Shown here in pieces: positions 43,499 to 56,900 of a stretch of DNA of 64,000 bases (positions are counted from its first letter, which is position 1; every line of letters begins with the position of its first letter). The notes beneath the pieces are model-generated. The model worked only from the letters and a program-made list of their open reading frames with translations. It did no database searches and was not told where the DNA came from. The stretch comes from Amoebophrya sp. A120 (lineage: Eukaryota > Sar > Dinophyceae > Syndiniales > Amoebophryaceae). The translations under genes and the position numbers were made by a program. The DNA is taken from contig CAJINV010000010.1 of NCBI GenBank assembly GCA_905178155.1, forward strand, positions 3,554,587 to 3,618,586. The letters run 5' to 3'.

Positions 43499-45570
43499 AT
43501 CGCCACCATCGCTCTGACGACAGGAAGAGGGGGCCGACCGAGGCCCAGAAAAAGACAACCCCCACCACGCTCTTCCGGGCGGAGGAGAGATGGACCAGTA
43601 GCGACAAATCAAGACAACGCATGCGCGGGCCGCTGCCAAGCGCGAAGCGGACACGCACTGCGCACGTGCGCAACGGCGCGACTGGCGTAGCCTGCATGTG
43701 CCTCAGCACGCGCCAAAGCCAGCAAGGCATTTTTGTATGTGGCAATCGCCCTGCGCAGCAACGAGTGCGGTCACTGAGGCCACAAATGTGGCGTGTGTAT
43801 CGCTGAATTCAAATTGCGGCACTATACAAATGCTTGAAAGCCCTAGCTGCTGGCAAACATGGGCCCGCAGCGAGCACAGCCGTACACCGCAGCGCGCTGC
43901 ACGCGAGCTAGTACTTACATACGGCATTCATTACGAATGCCTCATCGGCGACCTATAACAATGGCCGCGACCCTGGAACTGCAAATGCCCACTGAGCCCA
44001 GCGGGAATGGCGCGCCAGCAAATGCAAGGACGCTACGCGTGCCAGCGGCAATCACCTTCGCATAGGACTTACTAAGTAATTACGCGTGACGACAACTGGC
44101 GTCGCTGTTGCAGTTACGCCTGCATCTGAACAAATGGCGACGCTTTAATGGGCGGCAACTTTCAGAAGGCAGTCACTTCCTGTGCCTGATGTCAAACAAC
44201 AAACCGCCCTCAAGAGGAAGAGGCGGCGAAGCGCTGCTCCCGACGTGGGTCGGTTACAACGGCCTCGCGCCAAGGCACAAGTCCCGCCGCCCGCGTGGGG
44301 TGATCCCTACCGGGGTAGAGAACGACCGACCCACCACGGGAGCAGTGCTCGTCGCCTTTTCCTCCTGCTCTGCGCATCCCCTTAGCAAATTCTAGTTACA
44401 TAGAAGTCCAAAAGCGAGGATGCCTGGTGATCGGCACAAGCCTCCTTGTCCGGGGGGGGGGGGGGGGGGCGCAGCTTAACGACCGGTCCCTACTAATACC
44501 GGGGTGGCCTGGTAGAGCAGCGCAAAGGCAGGGCAACTGCGGCGAATTGTCCTCGGTGCCAAAAGCCTCGACATCCGAGGCCAAGCCCTACACAAGCACT
44601 AGAGTGAGCCCTCGAGCTGCAGCTCGTTCCAGCTGTCTCAGGTACTGACTAGTCCCACAGCAACCTCTAGCCTGTGCCACGTGCAGACAGAATTCAGCAC
44701 CGTGGCTTTTTGACACTCGACTTGATCTCGATCAGCAAGACCTTCGAAGGCCTCCATAGTGCCAACGGAGCCAAGCACGTGCCACGTAGGCCTTTCTGCT
44801 ACTTTCACCGCCCTTGAGGCTCCTGGGCACCGTGAAAAAAGGTCGGCCGGAGAGCATGGCCCGCGCTGCGTACGCAGTGCCTCAACGTACACTTCCGTAG
44901 AGACGAACGCCCTGGCACCAAAGACAACGGGGTCGGGCATAGGGCACAGTTAGCAGCCCTGGGAGTGCTGGATACCAACGCGACCTCTGCCCCGTCGGGC
45001 TTGAGCGGTGCAGCTACCGCGCACCGCGCTTAGTCTACCTTGGCCAATTTTGAATCACTCGAAACGTACACAAGTCAAGCTGAGGGGCGCCAGATAGCTG
45101 TGTGCGCTGCAGTCCCGCTGTGCATGTGCGGGCCGTGTGCCGAAACTCGTGAGCCACCTGAAATGACTAGTGGCCAGCAGTGCCGCAAACTTCGCGGTCG
45201 ACTGCTCCATCGTACATCACAAGCGCTGCCAAACAGCACCATACGCATGGTAGTGGCCAACGCGTACAAAACAAGCCGGGGAAAGCCGGCAGCCCGCGGC
45301 CCAACCGCCTACGGGCGGGTAAACATTCCGCAATATGCAGCTCGGGGAACCACGGCCTTAACGACCTTTGTCCCTACTGCTTAACCTACGGCGCAGCGCC
45401 TGATCAGCGCAGGCAATTCGCACTGGCATCCCAGGCAGACTTCGGCGCAGCCGTCGATCCCGCCGCCAAAGCGTGGTCGAATGGTACACAACGCGCTATG
45501 AGCAGGCCGACACGAGCCAAGACCAACTGGCTACCCTGTACTGCTCCAGTGGGCTCCCACTGGTGCTATG
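43499..45570. other. GC-rich block without recognised gene; G-run at about 44449-44468
   Basis: Many short open frames on both strands, no domain signals. A run of about 20 G lies near 44450-44468. The plus-strand frame 45180-46298 begins here but owes its length to the repeat array that follows. Confidence 0.4.
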
Positions 45571-45574
45571 ACGC

Positions 45575-46095
45575 CCTGCGAGCAGGTCGGGTCGGCACAC
45601 GCCGATCGCCTGCGCAAGTTTTCTGCAGGCCCGACGGGCTTCCAAAGGTGCTACATGCACTAAGCATAAGCAGGTCCTCGGCGTGTACCGATCACCAGCG
45701 TACATACTCTAACTGCCCCTGCGGGCTTCAAACTGTGCCGCGAGCACTACAAGCAGGTCGGCACACGCCGGACAGCTGCGCACTTACCTCCACTGCCGCA
45801 ACGGGCCGCCAGCGGTGCTACAAGCAGCGCAAGCAGGTCGGTACAGCCGTACACCTGCGCGCAAACTTTCAATGCCTCAACGGGCTGCCAACGGTGTTAC
45901 ACACACTACCAGCAGGCCAGCGCATGCTGGACGCCTGCACCCACACTGCCCTGCCGGGCTTCCAACGGTGCTACAACGCACTACCAGCAGGCCAGCACAC
46001 GCTGGACGCCTGCGCTCACACTGCCTCAACGGGCTCTAAACAGTGCCAACATGCACTAGAAACAGGCCGGGGAACGCCGGACACCTGTTGCCCCA
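45575..46095 (+). repeat. Degenerate 75-90-bp tandem repeat, about 7 copies
   Basis: Recurring GCAGGTCGGCACACGCCG / GCAGGCCAGCACACGCTGG blocks spaced 75-89 bp apart, each with an ACGGGCT...GTGCTACA segment. They lie in a 372-codon plus frame (45180-46298) giving 25-29-residue repeats (for example LPAGQHTLDACAHTA). Whether it is translated is unknown. Confidence 0.8.
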
Positions 46096-46196
46096 CTTAC
46101 CACAGTTCCCGGAGCTACAAACTACCACTACATACTGTGGAGACACATGGGAACTGCGGAGCCTGCATAGGGGGAGGACGGCTAAGCCCTACCAGG

Positions 46197-46441
46197 AGAA
46201 AAACGGACAGAGACATCTTCTGTCACCGTAAATCTCCCTGCTGCCCTGTTTCTGGAGCTGTGGCTGATTTGCAGCCACCTCCAGAAACTCATATATAGTA
46301 GCCCAAGAAGGGCAGCCACATCATAAAACACCGACCGCCAGCCACGGGGCTGGAACGAAGCACCCGCACGGTGGCCCGGCTGGGCCTATCTCCACGCGGG
46401 CCAGCAGAATCAAACTCCGGTCTCGTCCCTCGCCGTGTCAT
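46197..46441. repeat. Direct repeat R2, copy 2
   Basis: Identical as far as I can see to 43101-43345, 3096 bp away, suggesting recent duplication or gene conversion. Confidence 0.95.
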
Positions 46442-47934
46442 CAGACGGCCCTTCCGTCGCCGCACGGAGGGGCCTTGCTCGTGCGGGCACTGGAGCGCGC
46501 ACCTGACTCCAGCCGCCGTCTTTTGGCCGAGGGCGTCGAGGGGGGGGGGGGGGGGGGGGGGGCGCCCCCCCCCTCCGTCCCCGTCATGGGTCTGCCGCTT
46601 CTCGTGGGCCCTCGCCCCCGCTGGCATCCGCTGGCTATGCCCGGGGGGCGCCCGATCAAAAGGCCCGCGGCGGCCGCGCATGGGACTCCGCGCAGGCCAC
46701 AGGTGAGGCCCCTGGCTTCGATGCTGCGCCCCCGCGGCAGAGCGCCGACCATGCCGCCCTTTGCCCGGTCCGCAGCGGAGGAGTCCTGTCCGCATTTCCG
46801 CGAGCTCGCGCTCCGTCTGTTCGCACGGGAAGGGCGCTCGCGCTCGTGCAAACGCCCTGGGCCCATCGATATCGCTCACGACGCGCCGCGCGCCTTTCTT
46901 GTAATTTCGCTCGCCCACCATGCGCCCGCCCCGATGGAAAGGTTGCCTAGTATGCCGCCAAGCCTGTAATTCCCTCCGCCAATTGCTCATGCGAAAAACA
47001 TAGACCACGCATTTGCGGGCGAAGGAGGCACAGGCTCTGCTACCGCGCCGTCTCTTTCCATCCCGTTTTCGCACTCGACGATCCTCTTGCGGAAGAAGAA
47101 TCACTAAAGATAAACAGTAGAAAGTCGCATTAAGCATGCGCAACTTCACCGAATATTGTAGGCCTCGTGGCGGTCCGCTTGCCATTCATTCACTTCGACC
47201 CAGGCCATTTGTTTTGCTCTTTCACAAGACCAAAGATCGCGACAGGGCACCAGCGGCTGAAAAATCTCAGTATCTTATTCCGGTATTTTTCCTACCTAGA
47301 AGACCCGTCCCTGACCAGATGAACAAACGCCCTGGGAGTATCTATCGAAATCGAAACTACTCTGTTAGAACTGATAGAAATTACAGCTGCTCCGTCTTTA
47401 TGCTGGGAACAATATACAATACCGAAGTTGAAATTTGTCTTTGCAAGACCACGCTAGTACACTTCTCCCCCGAGCTGCAGTAGTGCTTTCGTTGACCAAC
47501 ATCAAAAAAGCTAACAATCATGGCAGTCACCGCCGCCGCGACAATAGGACGGGCACAGACTCGGTGGAAGTTTTCAAACTGGAGCTGACTTGGCGCCACG
47601 GTAGGCAACACAGCGATGTAGCACCATCGGGGGAAAACTCGTCTTGTCATGGAAATAATTGCTACACTGTGCCTCTTTTGAATTTTCGAAAACTTATCAG
47701 GTATCATCAGGCTGTTTAGATCCGTTTCGTTTGCCAGGTTTGTGCTGAATCGGTTCCGTTATAGATTTATTTTTTGCGCTGTATGTTGTGCATTTTATGC
47801 ATGATCAGCTCCAGTTTGAAGAGTTCCAAATTGACGCTTCCATAGACCACGTCGCACGAGCAGCTCGTGGTGGAGGTTATGACAAATAAAAAACGTTTCG
47901 TGTTGCGCAGCGACCGGCAAGGACAAAACTTGTG
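46442..47934. other. GC-rich to AT-rich transition; G-run and 5' flank of the BRCT gene
   Basis: A G-run of more than 20 at about 46540-46562 is followed by a C-run (potential quadruplex/hairpin). From about 47.1 kb composition becomes AT-rich. At 47792-47843 there is a degenerate family D right end (TTTTATGCATGATCAG ... TTGACGCTTCCATA) without a visible left partner. Confidence 0.45.
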
Positions 47935-50900
47935 ATGCAATTATCAGACATTGTTACAGCAACATGCTCGGAGAATTGGAGGTGGTGGCCGTGCTTCATC
48001 TTCTCACTTTCGCCGTGTACAATTTCGCATGGAAGCAACAAGTTTTACGTCCTTGTCGGGCTCAAGAAATGCCAAAATTTCCTTTGCATACCACCCGGCG
48101 TCGATCCGGGTACAACTGCGGGCGGAGATTACACAACCAGCCCAACCGACGCCGACCGGCACGTCCAGCGGCACCTTTTCGAGGAGCTCCCGATTCCGGT
48201 CTGCCTGCACCACACCAGCGGGGTCGACCAGATCCAACTACCACCCTCGCTTTTCCGGGTGATCGAGGGGAAGCCCAAGGCGGTTGTGGTTCGCGAACAG
48301 GGAGAGTACAAAGCTGGTGCAAAAAGCGGTACAAACCTGAAAAGTAGTTCATCATCGGCTCCCGACAAAAACCCCCGCAACGTGATTCTCATGGTTTTCC
48401 TCTCCTTCAACACCCCGGAGTTCCGCGACTGTCCCGCGACCGTCCGCTTTTCAGCAGGAGCTTCGACGGTCAACAAAAGCAGCAAATTATCGGCGAATCA
48501 CGCGTTCGACGTCATTCGCATTGGTCTCCCGCTCCTGGCCCAGCTTGTGCACGCGCCGCGGCTGTTGTTGGCCCGTGAAATCTGCGACCGCACGTACTAC
48601 CAGTTGTTTTCGTTCGACTCCGTGGTGTTGTTAGCGGATCTGCAGGACATTTCCCTAACGGAAAAGATGGTGGAGAAATGTAGGTGGCTCGGCGTCCGAC
48701 AAATTTTTCTCGAGGAAAAGGACAATAAGTCGAAGATGGTAAACCATAATTCGGTGGGTGGATCAACTGCGGCAGCGGCTACCGTGGCGGACGGGAATAA
48801 GAACAGCGGGACTACTACATCATCATCAAATCCAACCGCAATGATTCCGTCCAACAAGCCAAGAAAAACGCTGTCGACCATCATGCTGGGGACGCAAGTG
48901 GATTTGGAGCAAGGGTCCAACTACCAGAAAGCGCTGCGGCGCGGGCACTTCACGCTGAATTTGTCTTACATCAACGTTTTGTGGAAACGGGTGTTGTCTA
49001 CCTCCACCCGCTACCTCACCGCGAGCGAATTCTGGACGAAGGAGTTGTTTCAGGAGAAAAAAGCGAGTACTAAGGAGCTACAACCGAAACGGAAAGAATT
49101 ACAGCGGTCATCTAAAAGTGGCCAGCAGATGAAAAAAAGCCTCGCGGAGCAGGAAACTGCGCTGGTGCTTGCTGCGCCGGGTGAAGACCACGACGAGGCA
49201 GATTTTTTCAACAAGACTCCTTTACACAAAAAAATCGCCGGGGCAACGGAAAAGCACTACGAGTCTTCGGTGTTCAACGCGTTCATCGCAAATCACGTGG
49301 TCCCAGACAACAGCCGACACATTGATCTGCATAACGAAATTCAGTGGTTTGAGAAATACGCGAAGACGATCGGCTCGTCGGAAAGAGACGGCGGTGGTCA
49401 TGGTGGATTTATTTCGAGGAAGCAGCAGCATTTTCCTCCCCAGTTCGAGAAGTGGTGGGATTCGTGGCACGACCGCCATACGACGACCTTCGAAGTAGAT
49501 GAAGATGCAGGTGAACGAACAACAACTGACAGAAAACCTACTTCTCGCCAGCGTGCTGCCACTGAGGAGACGGAATTCTCTGTCGCGACGTCGAGCAGCG
49601 GTGGATCGGAGGTCGGCAGTGAAACGGAAGTAGATGCGGGAGAAGAGGACGAGGAGGAGAAAAGATTTGGCCGAGGTGGTTCAGCGGAAAAAGTTAGAAC
49701 TGGATCAGCCACAGCTTTCTCTCCCGCCACGAAGCGCCGCCGGTTGAACGCGGCATTTGGGGACGGACGCAATGGATATGGAGGGGAAGTAGATGATGTT
49801 AATGCCGCCGCGGAGGTGCAAAACTACGACCTTGTACAACTGGACCAAAGGCTAGCTAAACCACTGACGAAAAAGGGGAAGAAAAAGCGGCGGTACTTCG
49901 CTTCCCTGGGTAGTTACAACGCAGGTGCTGTTGCTCCAGGGAGCAGGGGCAACGGCCTCAACAATCACCTCCCAGAAACCCGGTTGAAGAACCTCTTCGA
50001 GCCGTTCGAGGCCCAGCTGCCCTATTAAAATGAAAAATGCCCCCACCCCAGAACTTGGCAACTATATCAGCATTACAAATTTTCCATGCTGAATAGCTCA
50101 ATAAATTTGTGTTGCAAAGGAGCCCAACAGCAGCCGGGTCTGCCACGCAAAAAACACCTAGCGCACCTAGATTCTGCACCAGAAAGGCGTGTAGTCCTTT
50201 CATGCAACACAAAAAGCTTTCACTTGGAAACCTTGCATGAGAAAGTTTTGCAAATTCAGGGGTGGTGGCATTTTTCACTGTAATATACCCCATGTTCTCT
50301 TCTGCCGCATCACGGGCGAGCATTCGCTGCTGCCGTCCGATATCAACTGCAAAAGTGTCTAGGTCTGGAAACTTGTAATGCTGCGTTGGGAATAGTGAGC
50401 GCTGTGTGATGCACAGGCGAGCATGAGAAATATCTGCGCTTCTTTGTGTTGCGTTTTTCGCGTGACAAACTGCGTTTTTGCATGACAGGCAAAAGGATCT
50501 CTTCTTTGACACGCATCACAAGTTTTTTGGTCATGCCGGACAAGCATGACAAATCTCAAAATCTTCCAGACCCAGACACTTTTGCATTTGATATCCGACC
50601 ACCAGATGCAGCCGCTGCAGGGGTTGCACATCATGTCGCCCTTTGACACGATTGACCCCAACACGCTAAGTATCCTGTGTAAAAACGTCCTCGCCCCAGA
50701 GATGCAATGCAAATCTGCATGCCAAAAAAGTTTGTCATGCGGAGCCCAATGAGAAGCATTATCTAGTCGCGTTTTGGAATTTGTGATGCTAGAATCAGCA
50801 TGATCTGGTAGTTCTGTGTTGCTGCTGAACTAGCTGAAGAGGATCGCACTATAAGGGCAAAGTTGTCATGCTAAACAACCAAAGCTGGTGGATTTGTTTA

Positions 50901-53900
50901 GCAGATTTCCCATCTTGACTACGGGGCGGGGACGTTTTCCCACAGGATACTAAGACTCTCCGGCGCGTCAATGATTAGCGACCTGAAACTCTCCGACGTG
51001 TATCAATTGCGAATACGTCCGTGTGTCTCGCAGTGTGCAAACTTGTGATGCGGAGTCTCGAATGGAGAACAGTCTGTCTTGCAGAATCAGCAGGAGGTAT
51101 GTGCTTTTTGTCTTCCGAAGAGAGCTCTTGTCATGCAGGCTTGGCATGAAGGAGCCTCTGCGGATCTTGTCATGCTCGGCTTGCATGCCAGAACTTCTCG
51201 CAGGTCTAAGAAATGCAAGACAAACTTCTGCACTCTTCCAGCGCCAGCCGCAGACATATTTGCAGTGGATAACGTGCTCATTTGCCGGGACAGCAGCACG
51301 TCCAGCTACGCGCAGGCGGTCGCACTGCACATCCAGACGGCGACGGTCTTCTGGCTGGAGCAGTGTCTGCTAAAACGAAAATGTTTTTCCGTGAACGCCG
51401 ACAAAAGGAGGTTTGCCGTCCACGGCTTCGCGAAGGCGCACGTGGCGTGGCGCAAGCGGTACCTGGAGGGCTTCGTCTTTCTGCTCGAAGACCACCTGAT
51501 GGAAAAGGAGTCGGATAAACTGCGGATGCAGTACATGATTTGGCACGGCGGGGGCAACTGCACGACGTACCCCGACGACCCGGGCATCACGCACGTGGTG
51601 GTCCACCCAACCGCGCCACCCTTCGTGCGCCGGCGAGTAGGGAGTCGGTACACTATGAACTGCAAAAGAATCGTACTCGTATAAATGCATTACAAATTTC
51701 CTCAGCATGAGAAATAAAATTTGTAATGCGGATTTACCTTAACAAAAGGATTTGGAATGCATGATTGCAATACGAGTGCGATACTTTTGCACAGGATATA
51801 CTCTACCGGTGACGAAGACGAGGACGTGAGTTTCGTTTCCACCATGTGGGTATCAAATGCAAATGTGTCTGGGTATGGAAGCTTGTGATGCTAAAATGTG
51901 GATGATGGAAACAGTTTCGAATGCAACTTTGCATGACAACTTTATTCAAGAACGCTTTCTCATAGGCAATCCGCATGAGAAACTGCGTGCTTGCATGTAC
52001 AAACGACGCTGCGACTTTTGTTGGTTATGCAATACAGATTGCCTAGGTATGGAAAGCGAGCATTAAAAGTTCCAATCTTCCAGACCCAGACGTTTTTGCA
52101 TTTGATAGTGGGTCGAGGACTGCTTCTACCAGGAAGGGTACCTGCCGGAAATCAAAGCGTTGAACGTGCGGACAGAACTGGATTTCAAGATGGAGCAGCA
52201 GCACGGGGTGCTTTTACCAGATCCGGGGAAGAACGATATCCAGCCTATCATGAACGAGGACGGGTCGACCGCGTTCTTTGGAGGGTCTCTCCCACCAGGT
52301 GCAGCTGTTCCAACCAAACCGATCTTTTTGCAGAAAAATTCCACAGCGAGTATCTTCGGAGACCCTTCCAACGGCGGTGCACCAGGGCAGCTGCTTCAGC
52401 AGCAGCACGGGGGCGGGGCAGCAAATAATGCGACAGGCCTTTTCAGCGCTGGTGGTTTATTTCCCGCCGGGAGTGGCGCTAGCAACTCAGCAATGTTTGG
52501 CGCAAGTCGTAGTTCTTCTGATCAAAATTATCTGCAACAAAACACCACTATGACAAACCTTTTCAACGCGAACTTGCACCAACACAACGCCCCGTCCACC
52601 CCGGCGAACTCGGTGGTCAGCTCCGGGAGTCAGGAGCAGCGGGAATTTCCGAAGTCGGGGTACCTGATATCATTTGGAAAAACGTCCCCACTCCAGAGTT
52701 GTCATGCAGATTTGCAATGACAGGAACATTTGTAATGCGCATCGCCAGGAGAGGCATTTCTAGTCGTGTTTTAGCATTTGTAATGCTATAAACAGGATAA
52801 GCAGCTGGATTTCTGATGCGGCTGGCCTTGCTAACCTGAACTACACTCCGGACGGCAACTTGTGATGCGTGACCCCCAAAAGTTCTCGGTTTATGTAGTA
52901 AAGTCCCCATCTTGACTCTGGGGTGGGGATGTTTTTACTCAGGATACGTGAAACTCGAGAAATCCGCACTGGATCCGAATATCAGCCACTGTTTCGAAAA
53001 CAAGCTGCTCGCCATCAGCAGCGACGGCACGAAGGTGGGCGACCAGCGCATGAAAAAGGTCGGCACCACGGCGCTGAAACGCGGCGGGGCGCTCTGTTTT
53101 GGGGACGAGGTGTACAAGCGGGAAAAGGAAATCGACTACTTCGTTTTGGATCACGGGGTGAAATTGAGCGAGGCGTTCCCCCATTTGAAACGCCGGGAGG
53201 AGCTGCGGACGGACCGGGTGGTCTCGTTGATTTGGGTGGCGTTTTCGGCTATCAAATGCAAAAATGTCTGGGTCTGGAACAAAGCAACTTGTCATGCTAA
53301 ATCTGAATCATGTAAAGATCTGTGTTGCATCATTACCAAAAGCTGTCGACTTTTGACCTAATCGAGAGGCAGTTTCTCATGCAGAATAGGCATGATAGAT
53401 CTCTCACAGAATCTGTCATGCTATGTCCTACATACCAGACCTCATGGGTCATGGAAAGCCTGCATGACAAGTCTGGCACTCTTCCAGACCCAGACATTTT
53501 CACATTTGATATCGACCCGGCAGGGGCGCCTGATGATTCCCGTGATAAACAAATGGTACCCGATGTGGAATCCTTGTCGGGTATGCATTGCAAAAATGTC
53601 TGCGTCTGCAAACATGGAACTTGTAATGCTAGTCCTGCATTCCACCTGTAAGATCTGTATTGCATGAACTCATTTGTCATATAAAAGTGCAGCTTGTCAT
53701 GCGAAATGCGCATCACAAAGTGGTAGTTCGGCAAGCTTGTCATGCTTGGCTGCCTTGTGAAGTATAATTTCAGTCGTGCACAGTTCAGCATTAGAAGTTT
53801 CCAGACCCAGACATGTTTGCGTTTGATATCTGGAGCGGTTCTGCAACTCACTCCTGAACAACCCGGACGTGCACACGGAGGCGGACCCCCGGGTTATCAA

Positions 53901-56900
53901 GTGCAAAAATGTCTGGGTCCGGAAGAATGCATGTTTGTCATGCTTGTCTGGCATGACTCTTGAATCTGTCATGCACGTTACCCAAGCGCTCCATTTTTCT
54001 GTCATGCAGAAACGCTGTTTGTCATGCAGAATAGGCAACACCTAGAAGGAGCTCGGAAGCTTGTCATGCTGGGCCGGCACTTGTGGCCTCATCATAATAC
54101 GCCACCCAGCATCACAAGTTTCCAGACCCAGACATTTTTGCATTTGATACGGGTTTTCACCCTCCACTTCTTCGGCCTGAACCGGAAATCCGACCCGGAG
54201 GCGGCCTATCTGAAGGTCCTGGCGCACGAACTTGGGGTATGCATTGCAAAAGTATCGAGTCCTAGTATAAATGGCAATGCAAATAATTCTCCTAGAAGAA
54301 GAAGAAGCGCAATTTGTAATGCTGATTTGCCCTATGCCATTTAGATCTGCCATGCGCAACTGCGATCAGTACGAGTGTGACACTTTTGCACAGCATACGG
54401 GGCGAAATCCGACAACAAGTGGCAGGAGGTGAGCCACATCGTGGTGGGCAAGGACGTACTGGAGCGGTGTAACGGCTTCAAAATGAAAATTCCGGAGAAA
54501 CTAGCCGTCGCGTTCAACAGTGGGGTGCGGATCGGGCACAAAGACCCGGAACTCTCGAACGTGAACAAGGACTCGGGAAAGTTCTGGAAGTATTTGGAGA
54601 AACTGGATGTCGGTGACGCGAAGGAATACTCCCAGCTGGTGCAACAGCAAACGCAAGGGTATTTATCACTTGCGGGCGGTAGTTGTAAGAACGGGGGAGC
54701 TGCTGCAGCGTCCTCTTCTTCAAATAAAACCCAAACCGGGAATCCCGCCGCCGCAGTCACCGACTCGCAATATCTGCAGAGTCTGAACACGCAACAGAAG
54801 AATAACGAGGAACGAATGCAGGAGTCTTTTTCCGTGCTGGACCAAAGTACTATGGCGTTTTTTCCGAAAACGCAAAAGATTCCCGACGGTAGCAACAAAG
54901 AAGGGCAAAACCACGATCCGTCGCAAGTGGACCAGCTTCCGGTAGTGGCGGCGAGTACGAGTGCACTAGTAGCCGGATCAGCAGCAGCAAAGGAGAACTC
55001 CTTGCCCGCGTCTGGCATTACAAATAGTGCGCCCAGTTACAACTCTCTGATTCTCGACGCGAAGGACAAACCTTCGGCCGATTTTCTGTTCGTAGAAAAG
55101 ATCTTTGAGTACCTCCAGCGCGGCAAGCCGGTGGTGGGTTTTGGCTGGCTGTGCGACGTGTACGCCGGGGCGAAGTTCAAATCGCCAAAAGAGTACGAAG
55201 TCTTTCACACCCTAGACGACGTGGACGAGGAGACCAAAAACGTGAAAATTCTCGAGTACAACCCGCACGAGAAGCAGTGGTACCTGGTGTTGAAACCAAA
55301 AGAACAAAATCGGGACAACTGGTGGCCCCTCAGCATGACAGTCCGGTATCAACTGCAAAAATGCCTGAGTCTGGAAACTTGTAATGCTGCGCTGGGAAAA
55401 ATAGTGGATGCTCTGTGATCATGCACAGGCAAGCATGAGAAATATCTGCGCTTCTTTGTGTTGCGTTTTTCGCATGAGAAAGTGCGTTTTTGCATGACAG
55501 GCAAAAGGGTCTCTTCTTGGACACGCGTCACAAACTTTTTGGTCATGCCAGACAAGCATGACAAATCTCGCAATCTTCCATTCACGACACTATTTGCATT
55601 TGATATCCGGAGCCTCGCGGCCAGTCGGAGTCACGCGAGTAGGAAGTTGCAGCAGATGAACAATGGAAAGAACAAGACTTATCCTGAGTAAAAACGTCTG
55701 TACCCCATAGTCAAGGTGGGAACTTTGCAACACAAGTCCAGCACAGTTTTGGGAGTCACGCATGACAAATTTTCTATAGGACTAGAAATGCCTCTCATGC
55801 GGATGCGCATGACAAGCGTTCCTGCAATTGCAAACCTGCATGACATTTTTGCTCAGCATATGACTCCCAGCAATGCTAGCGACAATGCGCGCTTGCAAAT
55901 GCACTCGCGGACGCGGTCGCAGTTTGTGGGGCAGGCGTTCAAGATTTCCCCGACGGCCGTGTTGCGGTACTACAACGATCAGAGACTGGATCTGCTGCAG
56001 TTTCTCTCACAGGATCTGAAAACGGTGATTGTGCAGGACGACGACCGGGAATTGATTCGCGAAAACGGCTATCAAATGTAAAAATGTCTGAGTCTGGAAG
56101 ATTCTGACACTTGTCATGCACGTTTTGCATGAGCCCTGATGCCTGTGATGCATGCCCTAGCAATACAGACTTTCTGAGGGCCTCTTGATGCCTATTCCGC
56201 ATGACAGATGCCTTCTCAGCGTAGCAAAAATTGCATTCCCTTTGGTACTCATGCAATACAGATTTTTTTGGAATCCAAACGCAGCATCACAAGTTGCATT
56301 CTTCCAGACCCAGACATTTTTACATTTGATAACGGCAAGAAAATCCTCCACCTCGCCAGTGCGGACTACGATGACCCGGAAACCCTGCTCAAGCTCTATA
56401 ACTTGCTCAGGTGTTACAATCTCAAGCGTTACACTAGAATATAGAAATCTGTGATGCAGGAAGTGCATGATCTGCCGTAGTCTCATCGGTTTGCGCATGA
56501 CAAGCTTGGGCACCCAAAACGACCCCATTGATATGTGGCGAAATTTGTATTGCGAAGGGCGCAACGCTACGTACGTTCCTCATGCTCTTCATGCAAGGCA
56601 AAATCCAGACTCTATTGTAAACGTTTGAGATTGTAACGTTTGAGAACTCCATAAGCTCTGGCCCGAGTGCGAGCCGGTCGTGAACATCACCACGCAACAG
56701 GCAATATCCAGTGCAAAAGTATCTGATACTCGTATTGCAGTCATGCATTACAAATCTTTTTCTTGAGGTAAATGCGCATTACAAATTTTGTTTCTCATGC
56801 TGAGGAAATTTGTCATGCGATTTCTACTAGTATCTGATACTTTTGCAGTTCATAGGGAAAACAGTTGCAGCAGTACTGCGAACGAAACGTAGAACAGGCG

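Noticed and set aside
47951-48347. Alternative plus-strand frames at the start of the BRCT gene
   Set aside because: Ser/Arg/Thr-rich shadows of the long open frame that continues to 50022.
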